64,000 nucleotides of DNA, taken from Plazaster borealis. Taxonomy: Eukaryota > Echinodermata > Asteroidea > Forcipulatida > Labidiasteridae. Under the pieces are notes generated by a model, which was not told the origin of the DNA, searched no databases, and worked only from the letters and a program-made list of their open reading frames with translations. Both the position numbers and the translations under genes were made by a program. Each line of letters starts with the position of its first letter. Positions within the stretch are counted from its first letter, which is position 1. The stretch covers positions 9,552,538 through 9,616,537 of the forward strand of contig CM037457.1 in NCBI GenBank assembly GCA_021014325.1, read 5' to 3'. Positions 1 to 12,179 of the stretch are shown piece after piece.

Positions 1-139
1 AACAGTATACTCTGCTCATCTTCAGGAGAACAGAGTATACTGTTTCGAAACATCCACAGCCAACACTCCTTCCAAAAGAGATTTTACTCATGGTTGTACC
101 CGCAAGTTTACTAGTTATAGTTACTTCTTGTTTTCTCAT
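1..139. repeat. Inverted repeat partner of 4437-4577
   Basis: It contains a terminal hairpin aacagtatactctg / cagagtatactgtt (1-45), then agccaacactcc, aagagattttac and catggttgtacccgcaagtt, all found inverted at 4437-4577. This pair brackets about 4.3 kb. Confidence 0.75.
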
Positions 140-544
140 TTGAGTTTAATATTCAATTCTGAAAAGGACCAGTGTGGTACGGTGGTGCTCGGTAAATGCT
201 GGAGACCTAATTTGCATACTGATCACAGACCCATTTTACACACTGGTAAAAAAATGGTGTCACTGACTTGTCATTTGTTTAACTGGTAGAAGCCAGATTT
301 CAAGCTGATTTGATTGAATTCAACCTGTATGAGGCACGACTTCAGTCTAAAGTAGGGTCCCATCTCTGCAACCGATAATTTTGTGGAATTATGTTTTCAA
401 GTTTGTTGGCTTTTCTAGCCTCAAGTTGAGTTTAATGTGAAACTCATTTTACCTGATTCATATTTGGAGAACGTGGATAATTGCATGTTGTCATATAGTT
501 ATTGACTTCAACTGCCTGAATACATATTGCTTTATTTTTATTCT

Positions 545-874
545 TATGAGAGATCGCCTCACATCAGAAGGCCAGAAGGCCACTTCAAGGTGAGGTCTAC
601 ACTTAACTGATTTGGGCACGTTGCCACCTACTTCTGGGGCTGAAACAGGGTTACCCCTTCACAGTCCGTAAGGATGTAGGCATGGGTATCATCCACTAGG
701 AGCCTGGTTGTTTGAGCAGAATGCACTACCTTCCCAAATTTTTATGAAGCATTTATGGTGAAGTGCCTTGCTCAAGGTCACAAGTGTCACGACCGGGATT
801 CGAACCCACACTCTGCTGCTGACAACACCAGAGCTTGGGTTCGGTGAACTAGACCGTTCGGCCACGACACGCCA
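545..874 (-). mobile_element. SINE family A head with a different body, reverse orientation
   Basis: On the minus strand the head is gtggcgtgtcgtggccgaac and box B gtgggttcgaatcccgg, followed by cttgtgaccttgagcaaggc. The rest differs from the other copies and ends ttgaagtggccttctggcct, so it may be a second subfamily. Confidence 0.65.
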
Positions 875-1077
875 CATTAAAGTTTGGTGGACCAGCCAAA
901 TACTGAGCTTCATTGGCACTTGTTCACGTTCGCTGATATTCGGCCATGTCATGGTCTGCTACTTCTCATTGCAGGAAGAGATATTTATACCAATGCAAAA
1001 TTTAAAATCTATTAAATCGTGTTTGTATCCGCTGCTAAAATCCAGGGTTCGAACTGCCTCTAGCCACCAAGCTAGGT

Positions 1078-1225
1078 CAATGGTCTAGTGGTAAGACAGC
1101 TGCTCTTGTATGGCAAAGGTTATGGGTTCGAATCCCCACCAAAGTGATATGCCTGTGGATATTTTGTTTTCACAGGACTTGGGAAAGTACTGAGTATAAA
1201 GTGCTTAAAACACATCGGTGTAATG
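1078..1225 (+). mobile_element. tRNA-derived SINE family D
   Basis: Box A-like ggtctagtggtaagac and box B-like gggttcgaatccccacc are spaced as in a tRNA. The downstream body gggaaagtactgagtataaa and gtgcttaaaacacatc recurs without the head at 41518-41570 (gaaagtaccaagaatacagt), which supports a dispersed family. Confidence 0.6.
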
Positions 1226-2619
1226 AAAAAAACAAATACACTGGGGCTCCTCTTAAATTTGTATTTCCTCCAGGGCAGGTCTTTGACAGCTATTTTACAA
1301 GTATTAAACATTTGCCGACTGTGGCAACTTTCTTTGCAACAGGCAAAAATAGGACGTAGTGGGTTCTATATTGTTAGTGTCTGTTTCCTTGCTGCTTTCT
1401 CGCAAGCAAATTGATTTTTGAACAGTAAGTTCTGTAAATCTTGCCACCCTTACTTTTGACATTAACGAAAGCTGAGCAGATGATTTTTTGTTTCTGTTGA
1501 TGTGTTGAGGCTGAGCGACGCTATGATCAATAAAATGCTTCATGAAATTTAGTTCAAGTGAAAGCACCTACGATGCAGATGTTTTGTTATATAAGTTGAT
1601 CATGAAAAACATATTTCATTTTTATAGGTTGTACCATACTCTGGTTTCTTCAAGCCATGTCCAAGTGAACATTTCCTTTGAGAGGCGTTTGCTGTTTTCT
1701 AGTTCCTGGCTGTGTAGTTATCGAGGCCTTATTTGACTGCCAGAGGTTTGCTTGTCCATGGCTAAGTCACATCCAACCCCAGTACTGGATAAACACACAT
1801 AGAAATTCATGACGGGGCATTCTCTTGGCATAATTCTATTCAAATATTTGTCCGCGTCTTGAGGAAATCAACTACACACGCCTTACTGTCCCCTCATTAC
1901 CCCCAACCCTTCAGAATTGTAACTGTGGGTGTTTGTGTATTATTCTCCTGAATGAAACTGAGAATTTTATTTGGGCTTTAACGAACGCTGCTCCACAGTT
2001 GTTTGTTTTTCCCCCTGTTTCTCATCTTGTTGGAATCCTTTCACTGTGCACAACCTAATTACATCATCTCACAGCGGGGCATCGTGAATGCATTGAGAGG
2101 TTGTCTTTTTGTCTATGATCAGAGGTACTTGTGACCTTTTTTTTCTTCTTCACATTTCTCATTGTATTCTTTGGCCTTCTTGAGGAAAATCCAAGGAGTC
2201 TGATGGCACCCTGTTGTGAAAAGGTCTATGTTACCAATAACATTCTATTTAGGTAAGTGTCATTAGTAAGGAGGTATTATGAAGCCAAATAATATGTTTA
2301 TTGATCCAAGTACCATTAGCAGTTCGTTACTCCATAGAGAAAGGACCTTTCTCTATGGTTACTCCATGGAGGTATAGACATCCATGGTTATTCAATGGTT
2401 GCTTCATAGTCCTTGCTCGAATCGTTGCTCTGTTTGCTGACGGTTAAGTCATTTCAAAAGGACAGGCTTGTTTCTTTTAGCAGAGTGACATTTGAGTGAC
2501 AAGAAGTCATTCGAAAAGTGGTCAGGAAGATTTCTTAACAGTTGTTTTCTTCCTGTTGTTGTCTCTATTTTACCTAAGGCCTGCTTTGTGGTTATTTCTT
2601 ATTTGACTAGACGCGGATA

Positions 2620-2740
2620 ACATTGGTAATTGTCAAAGATCAATGTCCGCACTTTATATGACTCCCCATATACATGATACAACAAACCTGTGAAAGTTTA
2701 AGCTCATCAATCATCGAAGTCACGAGAAAATAGTTTTAAA
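2620..2740. mobile_element. Diverged MITE family 1 fragment
   Basis: aacattggtaattgtcaaag is followed by acaacaaacctgtgaaagtt and cgaagtcacgagaaaatag, the left-half order of family 1 without its terminus. Confidence 0.6.
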
Positions 2741-3732
2741 AAAACATTGTATTTTTTCATTGTTTTGAAACATTGGGACATTGGGACATAGACAACAAAG
2801 ACAGCAACTCAGACATGGACAACAATGACAGCAACTCATAGTTCATAACTATTGTGGGACTTTCCCAGAAATTGAACATTTTGTGTGACCTTCCACTGTA
2901 CCTTCTACAGGCTAACAAGGTCACTGTTTGTTTCTCTGAAACAGATTCTCTTTGTCCTAATGAAAGTCCAAACGGAATCTATTAGCGGACAAAAGTGAAC
3001 GTTGGTTCAAGTTTCCAAAGTTCTGTGTTTACAGGCGCGATAAAATAATACTGCATGATAATGGTGCAGCGGGGTATACACAGGGCGTTCTTTTGAAAGG
3101 TTGCGGAAGGAGACTGCTTTAGGTAATTGAAACTGCACTCGGGCAGAAAAGTGAGAAGTCTGCCCAGAGTGGGGCTGACCTTGGCAAGTACAAGTACAAA
3201 ATAGTGTGGGAAGAAAAGGAAGATCAACATACCTTGGACTATAGTTACATAAAATGATGTCGTTCTTGGAAAATAAGTTAGGGGTGTTTGTGAGAAAAGT
3301 CATGCATAGGGAGTACATAGTCTGTAAATTGTCACACTTTTTTTATTTCTTTGCAGGGTTGGTCACACTAAATGGTCCCTCTTTTTAAATGTCTTTTTGG
3401 GACATCCAAAACAACCCACTTTTTCCCATAGGTTTAGTAATCTTTCCTCCATGGAACTATAAAACATCTCTCATGTTAATCTGTTATGTCTGCTTAGGGT
3501 ATGGCTTTTGCCAGCAGGACTAGTTAGTTTGTCATTCCACTAGTTCGCCAGCTTTTTCAGTAGTCTACATTTAATATTAAATAGGGGTGCTTTTCAACAC
3601 TGAGCTAGCCAGTCTGACCACTTTGAACAGAATTTTGACTGCTCCTCGGGTGTTTTTAAACTAGCATTTTGCTAGCGGCCCACTGTTACGAGAGAACACT
3701 GTACATGTACATGTAGGCCGATATGTGGAAGG

Positions 3733-3908
3733 ATCAGGTTGGCTCAGTGGTTTCTTTCCCTGCCTTTCATCTCAGTGGACCCCAGTTCGAATCCCACCTC
3801 AGACCGGAGCCTTGCATGTAAGTTGGGTTTTCAGTCCCTACCTGATTGCGTGGGTTTTCCCCCATTGGGGTTTTCCTCCCACATCTTAAAAACTGAACAT
3901 TTCTTCTC
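3733..3908 (+). mobile_element. tRNA-derived SINE family B
   Basis: It has a tRNA-like head, aggttggctcagtggtttc, and the box B-like ccccagttcgaatcccacc. The body has gttgggttttcagtccctac and gcgtgggttttcccccattg. The same blocks occur in reverse at 9240-9384. Confidence 0.75.
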
Positions 3909-4436
3909 GTTTGCTATTCAGTATAAATAAAGTAACAGCTCTATGATCTTGCAAATCCCTCCACCCTCCAACCGCCTGCAGCCTCTAAGCGTATCAGGAC
4001 AGTATCATCAAGATCCCATCATTGACAACTTAACGCTTCCATAAAAGCAGAAACACTAAACACTTATTTCAAGCAGATCTTGAAGGGGCAAGTTATTACA
4101 CCTAATAATGTGTTGATAGCATGAGCTGTCTTGATGGGTTGTTTTTTAAACACACATTGACCTTGGGGGCTCAATGGATGAGGGCTGTCTAGTGCTCCCC
4201 AGAGAATCTCAAAGGCCTTATTTGTACATGTTCAAGTTTCCTCATCTATTAAAGGGAGAGCTGTATTGACTATCGATTCAAATGATGAACCAACACATTT
4301 TAGGGGGAGTGCATTTATTCAAACATTTGAAATTTTAAAAAGAACTCTTACACCAACCCTGTGTGCTTTTTGTAGAAGCCACCCGGACACAACAAATCAC
4401 AATGCAAGTGTTGTTTGAAGCTTTGCATGGTGTTGA

Positions 4437-4577
4437 GAAATAAGAAATAACTGTAAATAAATAGTAAACTTGCGGGTACAACCATGTGTAAATCTCTTTG
4501 TGGGAGTGTTGGCTCTAAAAAGAGCCGGTGTGGTCTCAATGTTTCGAACAGTATACTCTGCTCGTCTTCAGGAGAAG
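4437..4577. repeat. Inverted repeat partner of 1-139
   Basis: aacttgcgggtacaaccatg, ggagtgttggct and cgaacagtatactctg mirror the window start. The outer part gctttgcatggtgt recurs at 6100, so this is a dispersed family. Confidence 0.75.
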
Positions 4578-4964
4578 ACAATAATATAGTTGATTTACAG
4601 GTGTGTGAATAAATTTTAATGAACTGTTTGAGGTGGAGGTGGGTGGTTAATACAAGATCTGTGTGGTTTGGGATTTTAGTCAAAGGTCATGATCATGGTT
4701 GCGAGATGCTGATATTTGCAAATTGCTTTGACCTACGGCAAAATTTAGTGTGCATTGCGGCACCCAGCCCAAATTAAATGCAAACAGCGGCAAGAAGTAA
4801 GAAGCGTTGAGTTAACAAAAAGTCTGATGTGAAGATGACTTGGGATTCAACCCCCCCCCCTTTCTGCAGTTGGTATATTCCATTCTGAATGCCCCACACA
4901 CCCACTGTGAGATTCTGTAAAGAGTTGAAGATTACAAATATGACGCCCCATGCCGAATTTGAAA

Positions 4965-5165
4965 AAAGTGAAATGGCATTACAAGTGAAGACAAATGAAC
5001 CATCAGCCTTGATTTCAATGTGACGTGTCCTGAACATTCTATATGTTGAGAAATACTTACCTAGGCCTTAAGTGCTGATTAAAAGCTCTTATTCTCATCT
5101 TTTTGATAAGCAAATAAACACAGTTTTGAGTTTTGGCAGGAAGTGCCTGGTTTTTGGCATGGAAC
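4965..5165. repeat. Dispersed repeat, uninterrupted copy of 53345-53920
   Basis: aagtgaaatggcattacaag, tctatatgttgagaaatac, aagctcttattctcatcttt, aacacagttttgagttttgg and ctggtttttggcatg recur in the same order at 53345-53417 and 53812-53920. Confidence 0.7.
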
Positions 5166-5811
5166 GCTACATACAAGCAATTCAGCTCAAGCCTTTTAAT
5201 TCATAGGCTACTGATGGTACACTCATTTATATAACTTTACACTAAAAAAGAAAACCCGTTCAAATGTTTGGTACAACCAGTTTATTAGCAGTGCAATCCT
5301 TTTAGTTATAAAATGTCACCACTAACTTTATAAACAGTTTTTTTTTCATATTGAAAAATATGAACAGGACATGTATGATAATATTAGTGCATGCACTATT
5401 GAAAATTACACTTTGGCGCCGAATTATCAAATGAAGTGTATGTTATTTTAAAAGAAGGATTTCATAAGATTAAGCAGTTAACCCTTGTATATATAACACC
5501 TTGAAAGTGATACAAGGTGAGGTGGCACATATTGCTGGCTGTCAGGGAGCATCTCAAAAGTCCGGCATGTTCTGGGTGCAAAAGAATGTTCCCCTGGGCA
5601 CACGCATGCAATCCATTGGACCGCCAGAATGAATTCCCCTTGACCGCATCAATTTGCCGAAGTACGGGAGCAATCCTACCTGAGTGAATACGTGCATTAG
5701 TTTTTTGGATGTTTCAGCGGTCCAATGGAACGGTCCATGTACACACGCTGGAATCCGATCCAATTACAACGTTTCTACCATCCTGACTTTTTGAGATGCT
5801 TTCTGAACATG

Positions 5812-6048
5812 ACAGAAACACAGGGGCATGAAGCCCCTTCTCTTTACTATAAGTGTACTGGGTTCTTTTACATGCATTACACAACAGACTGATCAATGGC
5901 TTTATGTCCCATCCCAAGGTCAAAGCAATTATGGTTTTAAGTGTCTTGCTCAAGGACACAAGTGCCATTTTGACCAGGACGGAACACCCACACTCTGACA
6001 ATACCAAAATTTGAGTTCGATGTGCTAGACTGCTCTGCCACGATATTC
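5812..6048 (-). mobile_element. SINE family A, diverged, reverse orientation
   Basis: On the minus strand: tatcgtggcagagcagtc, then the gtgttgggtgt-like box B region (much decayed), ttgagcaagacact, ttgggatgggacataaagcc and catgtaaaagaacccagt. Confidence 0.65.
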
Positions 6049-7954
6049 CATGATATGAATGTGCTTTATATACTCCTAAAGTTTAAGTGTTGTTTGAAGC
6101 TTTGCATGGTGTGGACAAATAAGAAGTAACTAAAAATAAGAAGTAACTAAAAAATGTCCCCCAAGACATCTTTTTTCAATTTGACATATTTTTTGTTTTT
6201 CAAAGATGACAGAACTAGTAAAAACCGCTGTGGGCTAGTAAACACCACTTCTCAACTTGCCCTGTGGGCTGCTAAAAACTATGCAACCTACTTTTCTTTT
6301 TAATGCTAATATTTTCTCCTTTTCAGATGTGAATAATAATCTTTAAAAATGTGTTATTTTTTTTAGTGTGAGAATGTAACTTCATTTGACCTTTAAACTG
6401 GTTGTGATCACTACCAACCATTAATACATCAGAAAGATACATTTATGTCAACAACATGTTTAAAAACTGGGCTACTAGAACTTCCTGGGGGCAAGTAAAT
6501 CGCACAGTTTACTAGCCCGGTGGGCTACTTTACAAAAAGCTTAAGCACAAGGCCTGTATTGGTACTTAGTGTAGTGTTTTAGGTAGGAACTGTATGTCTT
6601 AAGCTGTGTTTGAATCTTCAATTCTTTGAAGTTGGCACACTGTGAAGAAGAAAAGAGGAGGGTTTTTTTATACAGTGAAATTATCTACACTATTACACAC
6701 TACTGATTCCAAATGCTGTGACATTTTATTTCCGGGATAAACGCGGCACAACTCTGTCCTCCACTATTTTCTACAGTGGTCTTGTTTATGGATGGGATTA
6801 TCTTTTCACAAAGGGGGTAACCGACCTCACAGTAAGCAGAGATCAACTGCAAGAAAATCAAATAAGAAAAAAACTTGTCTTTTGAAAAGCACAATGCTTT
6901 TACCCTCACCTGTTGGGTATTAAATCTAGGAAAAGTAAACAAGCCTGCATAGATCCGGGTTTACCTCCTCAAAGCAGAAAATAATTTTTTGCCAGGATTT
7001 TTACAACAATTTTTTTGACAACAAAAAAATGATTTATGAAAGCATTTTTCTATTGTGTTTTGAACTTTGTTGTCAACAAAGATGTGCATAAAGAGTGGGG
7101 TGTTTTTTGTCCTTCAAATTTCTTTGAAGTGTCGTGTGCAATAAAATATAAATAGGATTCTAGGCTCAAATTTTACACTGGACCTCAGGACCAAGGCTAG
7201 TGATTTTAGAGTCCGGAAAGTAAACTCATGACTAGACAAGACCGGCGGTCTTGTGGTTTTCAATTGAATAACAAAACCTCACTGTATATATTTAATAAAG
7301 AAACATGATGTTCAAATGTTGACTTTGAGTCTGATAAATATATTTCAATTCTGTTGAGTATCAAAGTATATACCACGTAATCTGTGACATCCAATGTTAA
7401 CAATAGAGCCACAGAGCCTGGACTGCCTGCAGGCATGATTTGATCACAGCTCAATGGAAGAAAACATCAAATCTTAATATTTTATGGGGAGTGTTCTGTC
7501 TGATTTTTATCAACTTTTGATATGGAGAAAGGGGGCACATCTCAAAACTTGTTCAGCTGTTACTTTTATAACACTTTATGTGGAAATTATGACACAAAAT
7601 GTAAACAATTTCCCATTCACGAGTGTAGGATCTTGCCTGCCAGAAAGGCCCTGGAATGTACAAGTTCACTCTTGTTGCACAAAGCCTAGTTACATCGTCT
7701 TATATTTAGCGATGAGACAAAATGAGATCAATCTTATCTCAGCGCTTGTCCAAGTAAAAACAAGTTTACATGTTAAACTTTGAAGAAAGTTTTCTTCTCA
7801 TTTAGATTCTTTTCCTGTAAAATAATGTTTGGTCCTATCAATATTTTGAACTACTAGCGCATGTGGTCTTGTGTAATTTTCCCCCGAATTTGAGCCCTGG
7901 TCTGTTTTGATTTTTTGTACAAAGTGTTTTTTGTAATTATGAACCCCCTCAAAA

Positions 7955-8030
7955 AAACAACAACAACAACAACAACAACAACAAAACCAAAAAAACCAAC
8001 AACAAACAAACAAACAAAACTACAACAAAC
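7955..8030 (+). repeat. CAA microsatellite
   Basis: aacaacaacaacaacaac, then degenerate aaacaaacaaac. The reverse-strand poly-Cys frame here is an artefact. Confidence 0.9.
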
Positions 8031-9239
8031 TAAAACTATTATTGCTTTTAGTTGTTAATATCATATCATAGATGTGTTATGTTACACAGCATTGCTATTA
8101 TCTTAGATTATTGTTTTTAACAGCGTTTGGGGTTGTTCAAAATCAATTTTTATCCACAGTGCGCATTCATTTTTTTGTTTTGTTTTTGTTTTCTGCCTTC
8201 ATTAATTGATTGCATTTTGTTGTTACCAGCTGTCCGTAAATTTAACTGTGTGTAAATCTAGAGTTTCAAATATAGACTTGCCATGGTTGCTGCCATGCAT
8301 GTTTCATATCATTCAGTAGTATACACCGGGGCCCTCTATACACACCTTACCTATCAAATCATCATAACACCTTCATGGCACATTACAGGCCACACATCAA
8401 GTCATTATTTCATCCTGGGGTCTGCTTGATATTTAGCTTTTCTACCTACGCTTAAGTTTGAAGCCCACTAACATGAAGCTGGAAACCGTAATTCAAGCCA
8501 ACATTGCCAAGATTTGTGTATTAAGTAGTCGTCTTGCGTGTTAGAATGTAGCTAGATAAATGTTTCAGCTAGTGGCATTACGTTACGGCGCATATCCTCT
8601 ACTGGTTACAGTATTCAACGATGATGTAGTTGGGTTCTTCTGAACTGATCAGACCTGTCATCACCCTCGCCAGCTCCCATTAAATTTATTTTAAGAATGC
8701 CCCCGAATGATAACAGCATTATCCGGCATATGTTTATGTCCTTCCCAGTTGCGCGGATCGCCATTTTCTTTTGTCGTTCATTGGGTCTGCCTCGTTTATC
8801 CCCTCGTCTGGGGATTATAGCGAGGCATCGCAGCCCGCTCTGATCAACCAAAACTCAACATCATTGTGTCATTGTCAATGTTATTCTTCTATGAGGGAGG
8901 CTGAGAGTATTGAGTGAGTCATTTTGAAAGGTTAGACCCACCGTGTTAAATGATGTATCAATTGATACTTGGGTGGTGTGATAGTAGGCAATCATGCAAT
9001 CAGATCATAGCGAGAGACGTAACATTGTTAGTAATGCCAATATCATAAAGCGTAAAAATCCACAGAGCACAAATAAGTCTTGCTTATCAGATGCAACTTA
9101 CCTGCCAAAAGGAAATTTTTCATTGTTTCCCTTCTCATTTTAGCAAGTTTTATTTTTATTATACCTCTCTGATAATGAAACCAAGCGACTATCACATAAC
9201 TGTGTAAGAGGACATAATGAAGAAATGTAAGTTTTAGAT

Positions 9240-9384
9240 GTGGGAAGAAAACCCCAAATACGGAAAACCCACACAATCAGGAAGGGACTGAAAACCCAAT
9301 CCACATGCAGGGCTTCATTCCGGGAACTGAACCTGGGTCTATAGAGTTGAAAGGCAGGGAAGAAACCACTGAGTCAAGCTGAAT
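9240..9384 (-). mobile_element. SINE family B, reverse orientation
   Basis: On the minus strand: agcttgactcagtggtttct, accc-aggttcagttcccgg, gttttcagtcccttcctgat and gtgtgggttttccgtatttg, in the same order as 3733-3908. Confidence 0.75.
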
Positions 9385-11233
9385 GCCTAATGAGCAGAAG
9401 GAGGAAAGTTTCCTACCTTCCACCCAAGTAGTAGTTAAAAGCAGGACAGTTCTTTTCAGAACTAAGTAGTCTCCCGAATTCCGAAATCTACTCCGCGGCA
9501 GTAGAATAACTAGCAAGACAAGTTCTCAAAAAACAAAGTCTACCCAGCAAAGTAGATATATACAAACCGAATATACATTGATACCTCACCATGCAATGCC
9601 TCAAAACCCATATAAGGAAAGTTTCACTCGGTAAAATCACCTTCAATAAACCTGTCTCAGATGACATCACTGTTTTATTGGCTCACCATGCTAGAGTACT
9701 TACGCGTACAGGTCACATGCGCCAGGTTTCTAGAGCTGCCTGAACATGTGCTGCGAAACGCGAACCTGGATGACCCTATACGTATATTGTTCATGTGCAT
9801 AGTACGCCAGCATGACAGACCTCCCTGTCTGTGTTTTTCAGCCACAAAAGCCAACTTGAAAATATATTTCCACAAATAACAGTTTGCAGATATGAGACTC
9901 TAGTCATGACAGAAGTAGTTCGTACAGGTTGAACTCAGGCAGGTTAGCTTGAAATCTGGCTTCTAAACTTTGACTATTTTTGAAGAAGATTGCTGCACCA
10001 TTTTTCTACCACTGCAGGAAAACTTTTCGTACCACTGCAGGCAAACTTTTCCAACATGGGCACATGATGATCAACGTGCTTATTAGGTCCCCAGTGTTTA
10101 CTGAGTGCTGTATGTAATGGTCTTCTCCATTATAGAAAATATATATTTACAATGCCCATGTACAAGCAACTCCGCTGACCGAAAACAGAGCATCACCTCC
10201 AGGCACTGCACATCCCGAGTGTATGCAAAGTACGTCCTTTTTTTACACTTGCCAAAGTGTCAAGTCACTTTTTTCATAATCTCTACGTAGCGATACACTA
10301 TAAAAGTTGGTAATAGTATTAAATGTTCCTTGACAATGCTGTGCTATGATCAGTAACGTAATACCAAAAATGAACATTCATCTACTTGAAGGAGATTCTA
10401 TGTCACAACATGTAGAACAACCACAACAGTCATGTTTTGTATACTTGTTCACTCATCTTCCATCTCCAGCTCGTTTTTATTAAAAGTCTACAAGTTATAT
10501 AAAAGTATTCCGATGTAGAGAACAAGGTGATATGCACACTGAATACTAACACAGGCCTGATGCTTCGTTTTTGAAAGGGCAAGGGCACCAAGGCGTTTTC
10601 TCCTTGGTAAAGGGCACCTCTATGAGGAAATTGTAATTTTTTATGTATTTGAACATTTCAAAGGGCACCAAGTTAATGACCAAGCGCAACGTGAACTGTC
10701 AGGCCTACTAACAATATGTGACAACAAATATATAAAAAGGAATGCATCTGTAACATTATCATTGTGTCATGCCCTGCGATGGACATTTTACCATCAGCTT
10801 GTATTTCTGGCCCCGTGCAAAGAGGTAGAGAGATAGGAAGAGAGCAAGCTCAGAGGGTTAATTGCTTCAACCCGTCTTCAGCTCATTGGATTGTGTGCCA
10901 TCTGTTCACACACATTACTGGAGCAGAGCTTCTGTAGCATCCAAGTAATGCTGTTACCATGACACTGTGTAACATCTCAGAATCCCTCAGAAATAATTGG
11001 ATCAAGAAGATGTACTTTTTTTGCTTTCCCAGGTAGATCAACACCATAAACCACCTCTCCACCTGACCTGGTTAGACCACAAACTGGCTCCTTAAAAGCA
11101 ATCTCCCTATTCTTTGACCCCCTTCCCCCTGCATGTACCCCAAACCACCCCTCCCATCCTGGCTCTGTGCCCCTTGCATACAGGATTACCCCCAATGTTC
11201 CCCCTATCCAAATTGCGTTCATCACCAACAGAT

Positions 11234-12174
11234 CTCCTTCCCTCTTCCTTCCCCTCTTCCTTCCCCCTCTTCCTTCCCCTCTTCCTTCCCCTCTTCCTTG
11301 TCCTCTTCCTTCCCCCTTCATTCCCCTCTTCCTTCCCCTCTTCCATCCCCTCTTCCTTCCCCTCTTCCTTCCCGTCTTCCTTCCCTTCTTCCTTCCCCTC
11401 TTCCTTCCCCTCTTCCATCCCCTCTTCCTTCCCCTCTTCCATCCCCTCTTCCTTCCCCTCTTCCTTCCCTTCTTCCTTCCCCTCTTCCTTCCCATCTTCA
11501 TTCCCCTCTTCCTTCCCCTCTTCCATCCCCTCTTCCTTCCCCTCTTCCATCCCCTCTTCCTTCCTCTCTTCCTTCCCCTCTTCCTTCCCCTCTTCCTTCC
11601 CTTCTTCCTTCCCCTCTTCCTTCCCTTCTTCCATCCCCTCTTCCTTCCCCTCTTCCATCCCCTCTTCCTTCCGCTCTTCCATCCCCTCTTCCTTCCTCTC
11701 TTCCTTCCCTTCTTCCTTCCCCTCTTCCTTCCCTTCTTCATTCCCCTCTTCCTTCCCCTCTTCCATCCCCTCTTCCTTCCCCTCTTCCATTCCCTCTTCC
11801 TTTCTCTCTTCCTTCCCTTCTTCCTTCCCCTCTTCCATCCCCTCTTCCTTCCCCTCTTCCTTCCCTTCTTCCTTCCCCTCTTCCTTCCCGTCTTCATTCC
11901 CCTCTTCCTTCCCCTCTTCCATCCCCTCTTCCTTCCCCTCTTCCATCCCCTCTTCCTTCCTCTCTTCCTTCCCTTCTTCCTTCCCCTCTTCCTTCCCCTC
12001 TTCCTTCCCCTCTTCCTTCCCCTCTTCCTTCCCCTCTTCATTCCCCCCATTTCTTCCCCTCTTCTTTCTCCTCTTCTTTCTCCTCTTCCTTCCCCTCTTC
12101 CTTCCCCTCTTCATTCCCCCCATTTCTTCCCCTCTTCTTTCTCCTCTTCTTTCTCCTCTTCCTTCCCCTCCCTC
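11234..12174 (+). repeat. Polypyrimidine minisatellite with higher-order repeats
   Basis: About 940 bases with almost no purines, built of a 12-base unit CTTCCTTCCCCT in roughly 78 variant copies (ccatcccct, cattcccct, ccttccctt). The block at 11461-11520 reappears almost unchanged at 11701-11760, a 240-base (20-unit) higher-order period. A related block recurs near 11890. Long frames on both strands are low-complexity artefacts. Confidence 0.95.
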
Positions 12175-12179
12175 AACTT

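Larger units (their letters stand above)
140..3730. other. Non-coding sequence between the listed SINEs
   Basis: Apart from the SINEs and the MITE fragment listed separately, I see only AT-rich unassigned sequence. At 2332-2359 there is a small hairpin, ccatagagaaagg / cctttctctatgg. No splice-bounded coding segment is convincing. Confidence 0.5.
5170..11230. other. Non-coding sequence with scattered repeats
   Basis: Aside from the listed SINEs and the CAA tract, nothing is recognised. The segment 8600-8880 is less repetitive and richer in CpG than its surroundings and might be conserved, but its minus-strand frame has no family features. Confidence 0.45.

Noticed and set aside
1085..1140. 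Functional tRNA gene on the plus strand
   Set aside because: Box A and box B are present but the stems do not close, and the downstream body is a dispersed repeat.
7798..8013. Cysteine-rich small protein on the minus strand
   Set aside because: The Cys run is the translation of a CAA microsatellite read in reverse.
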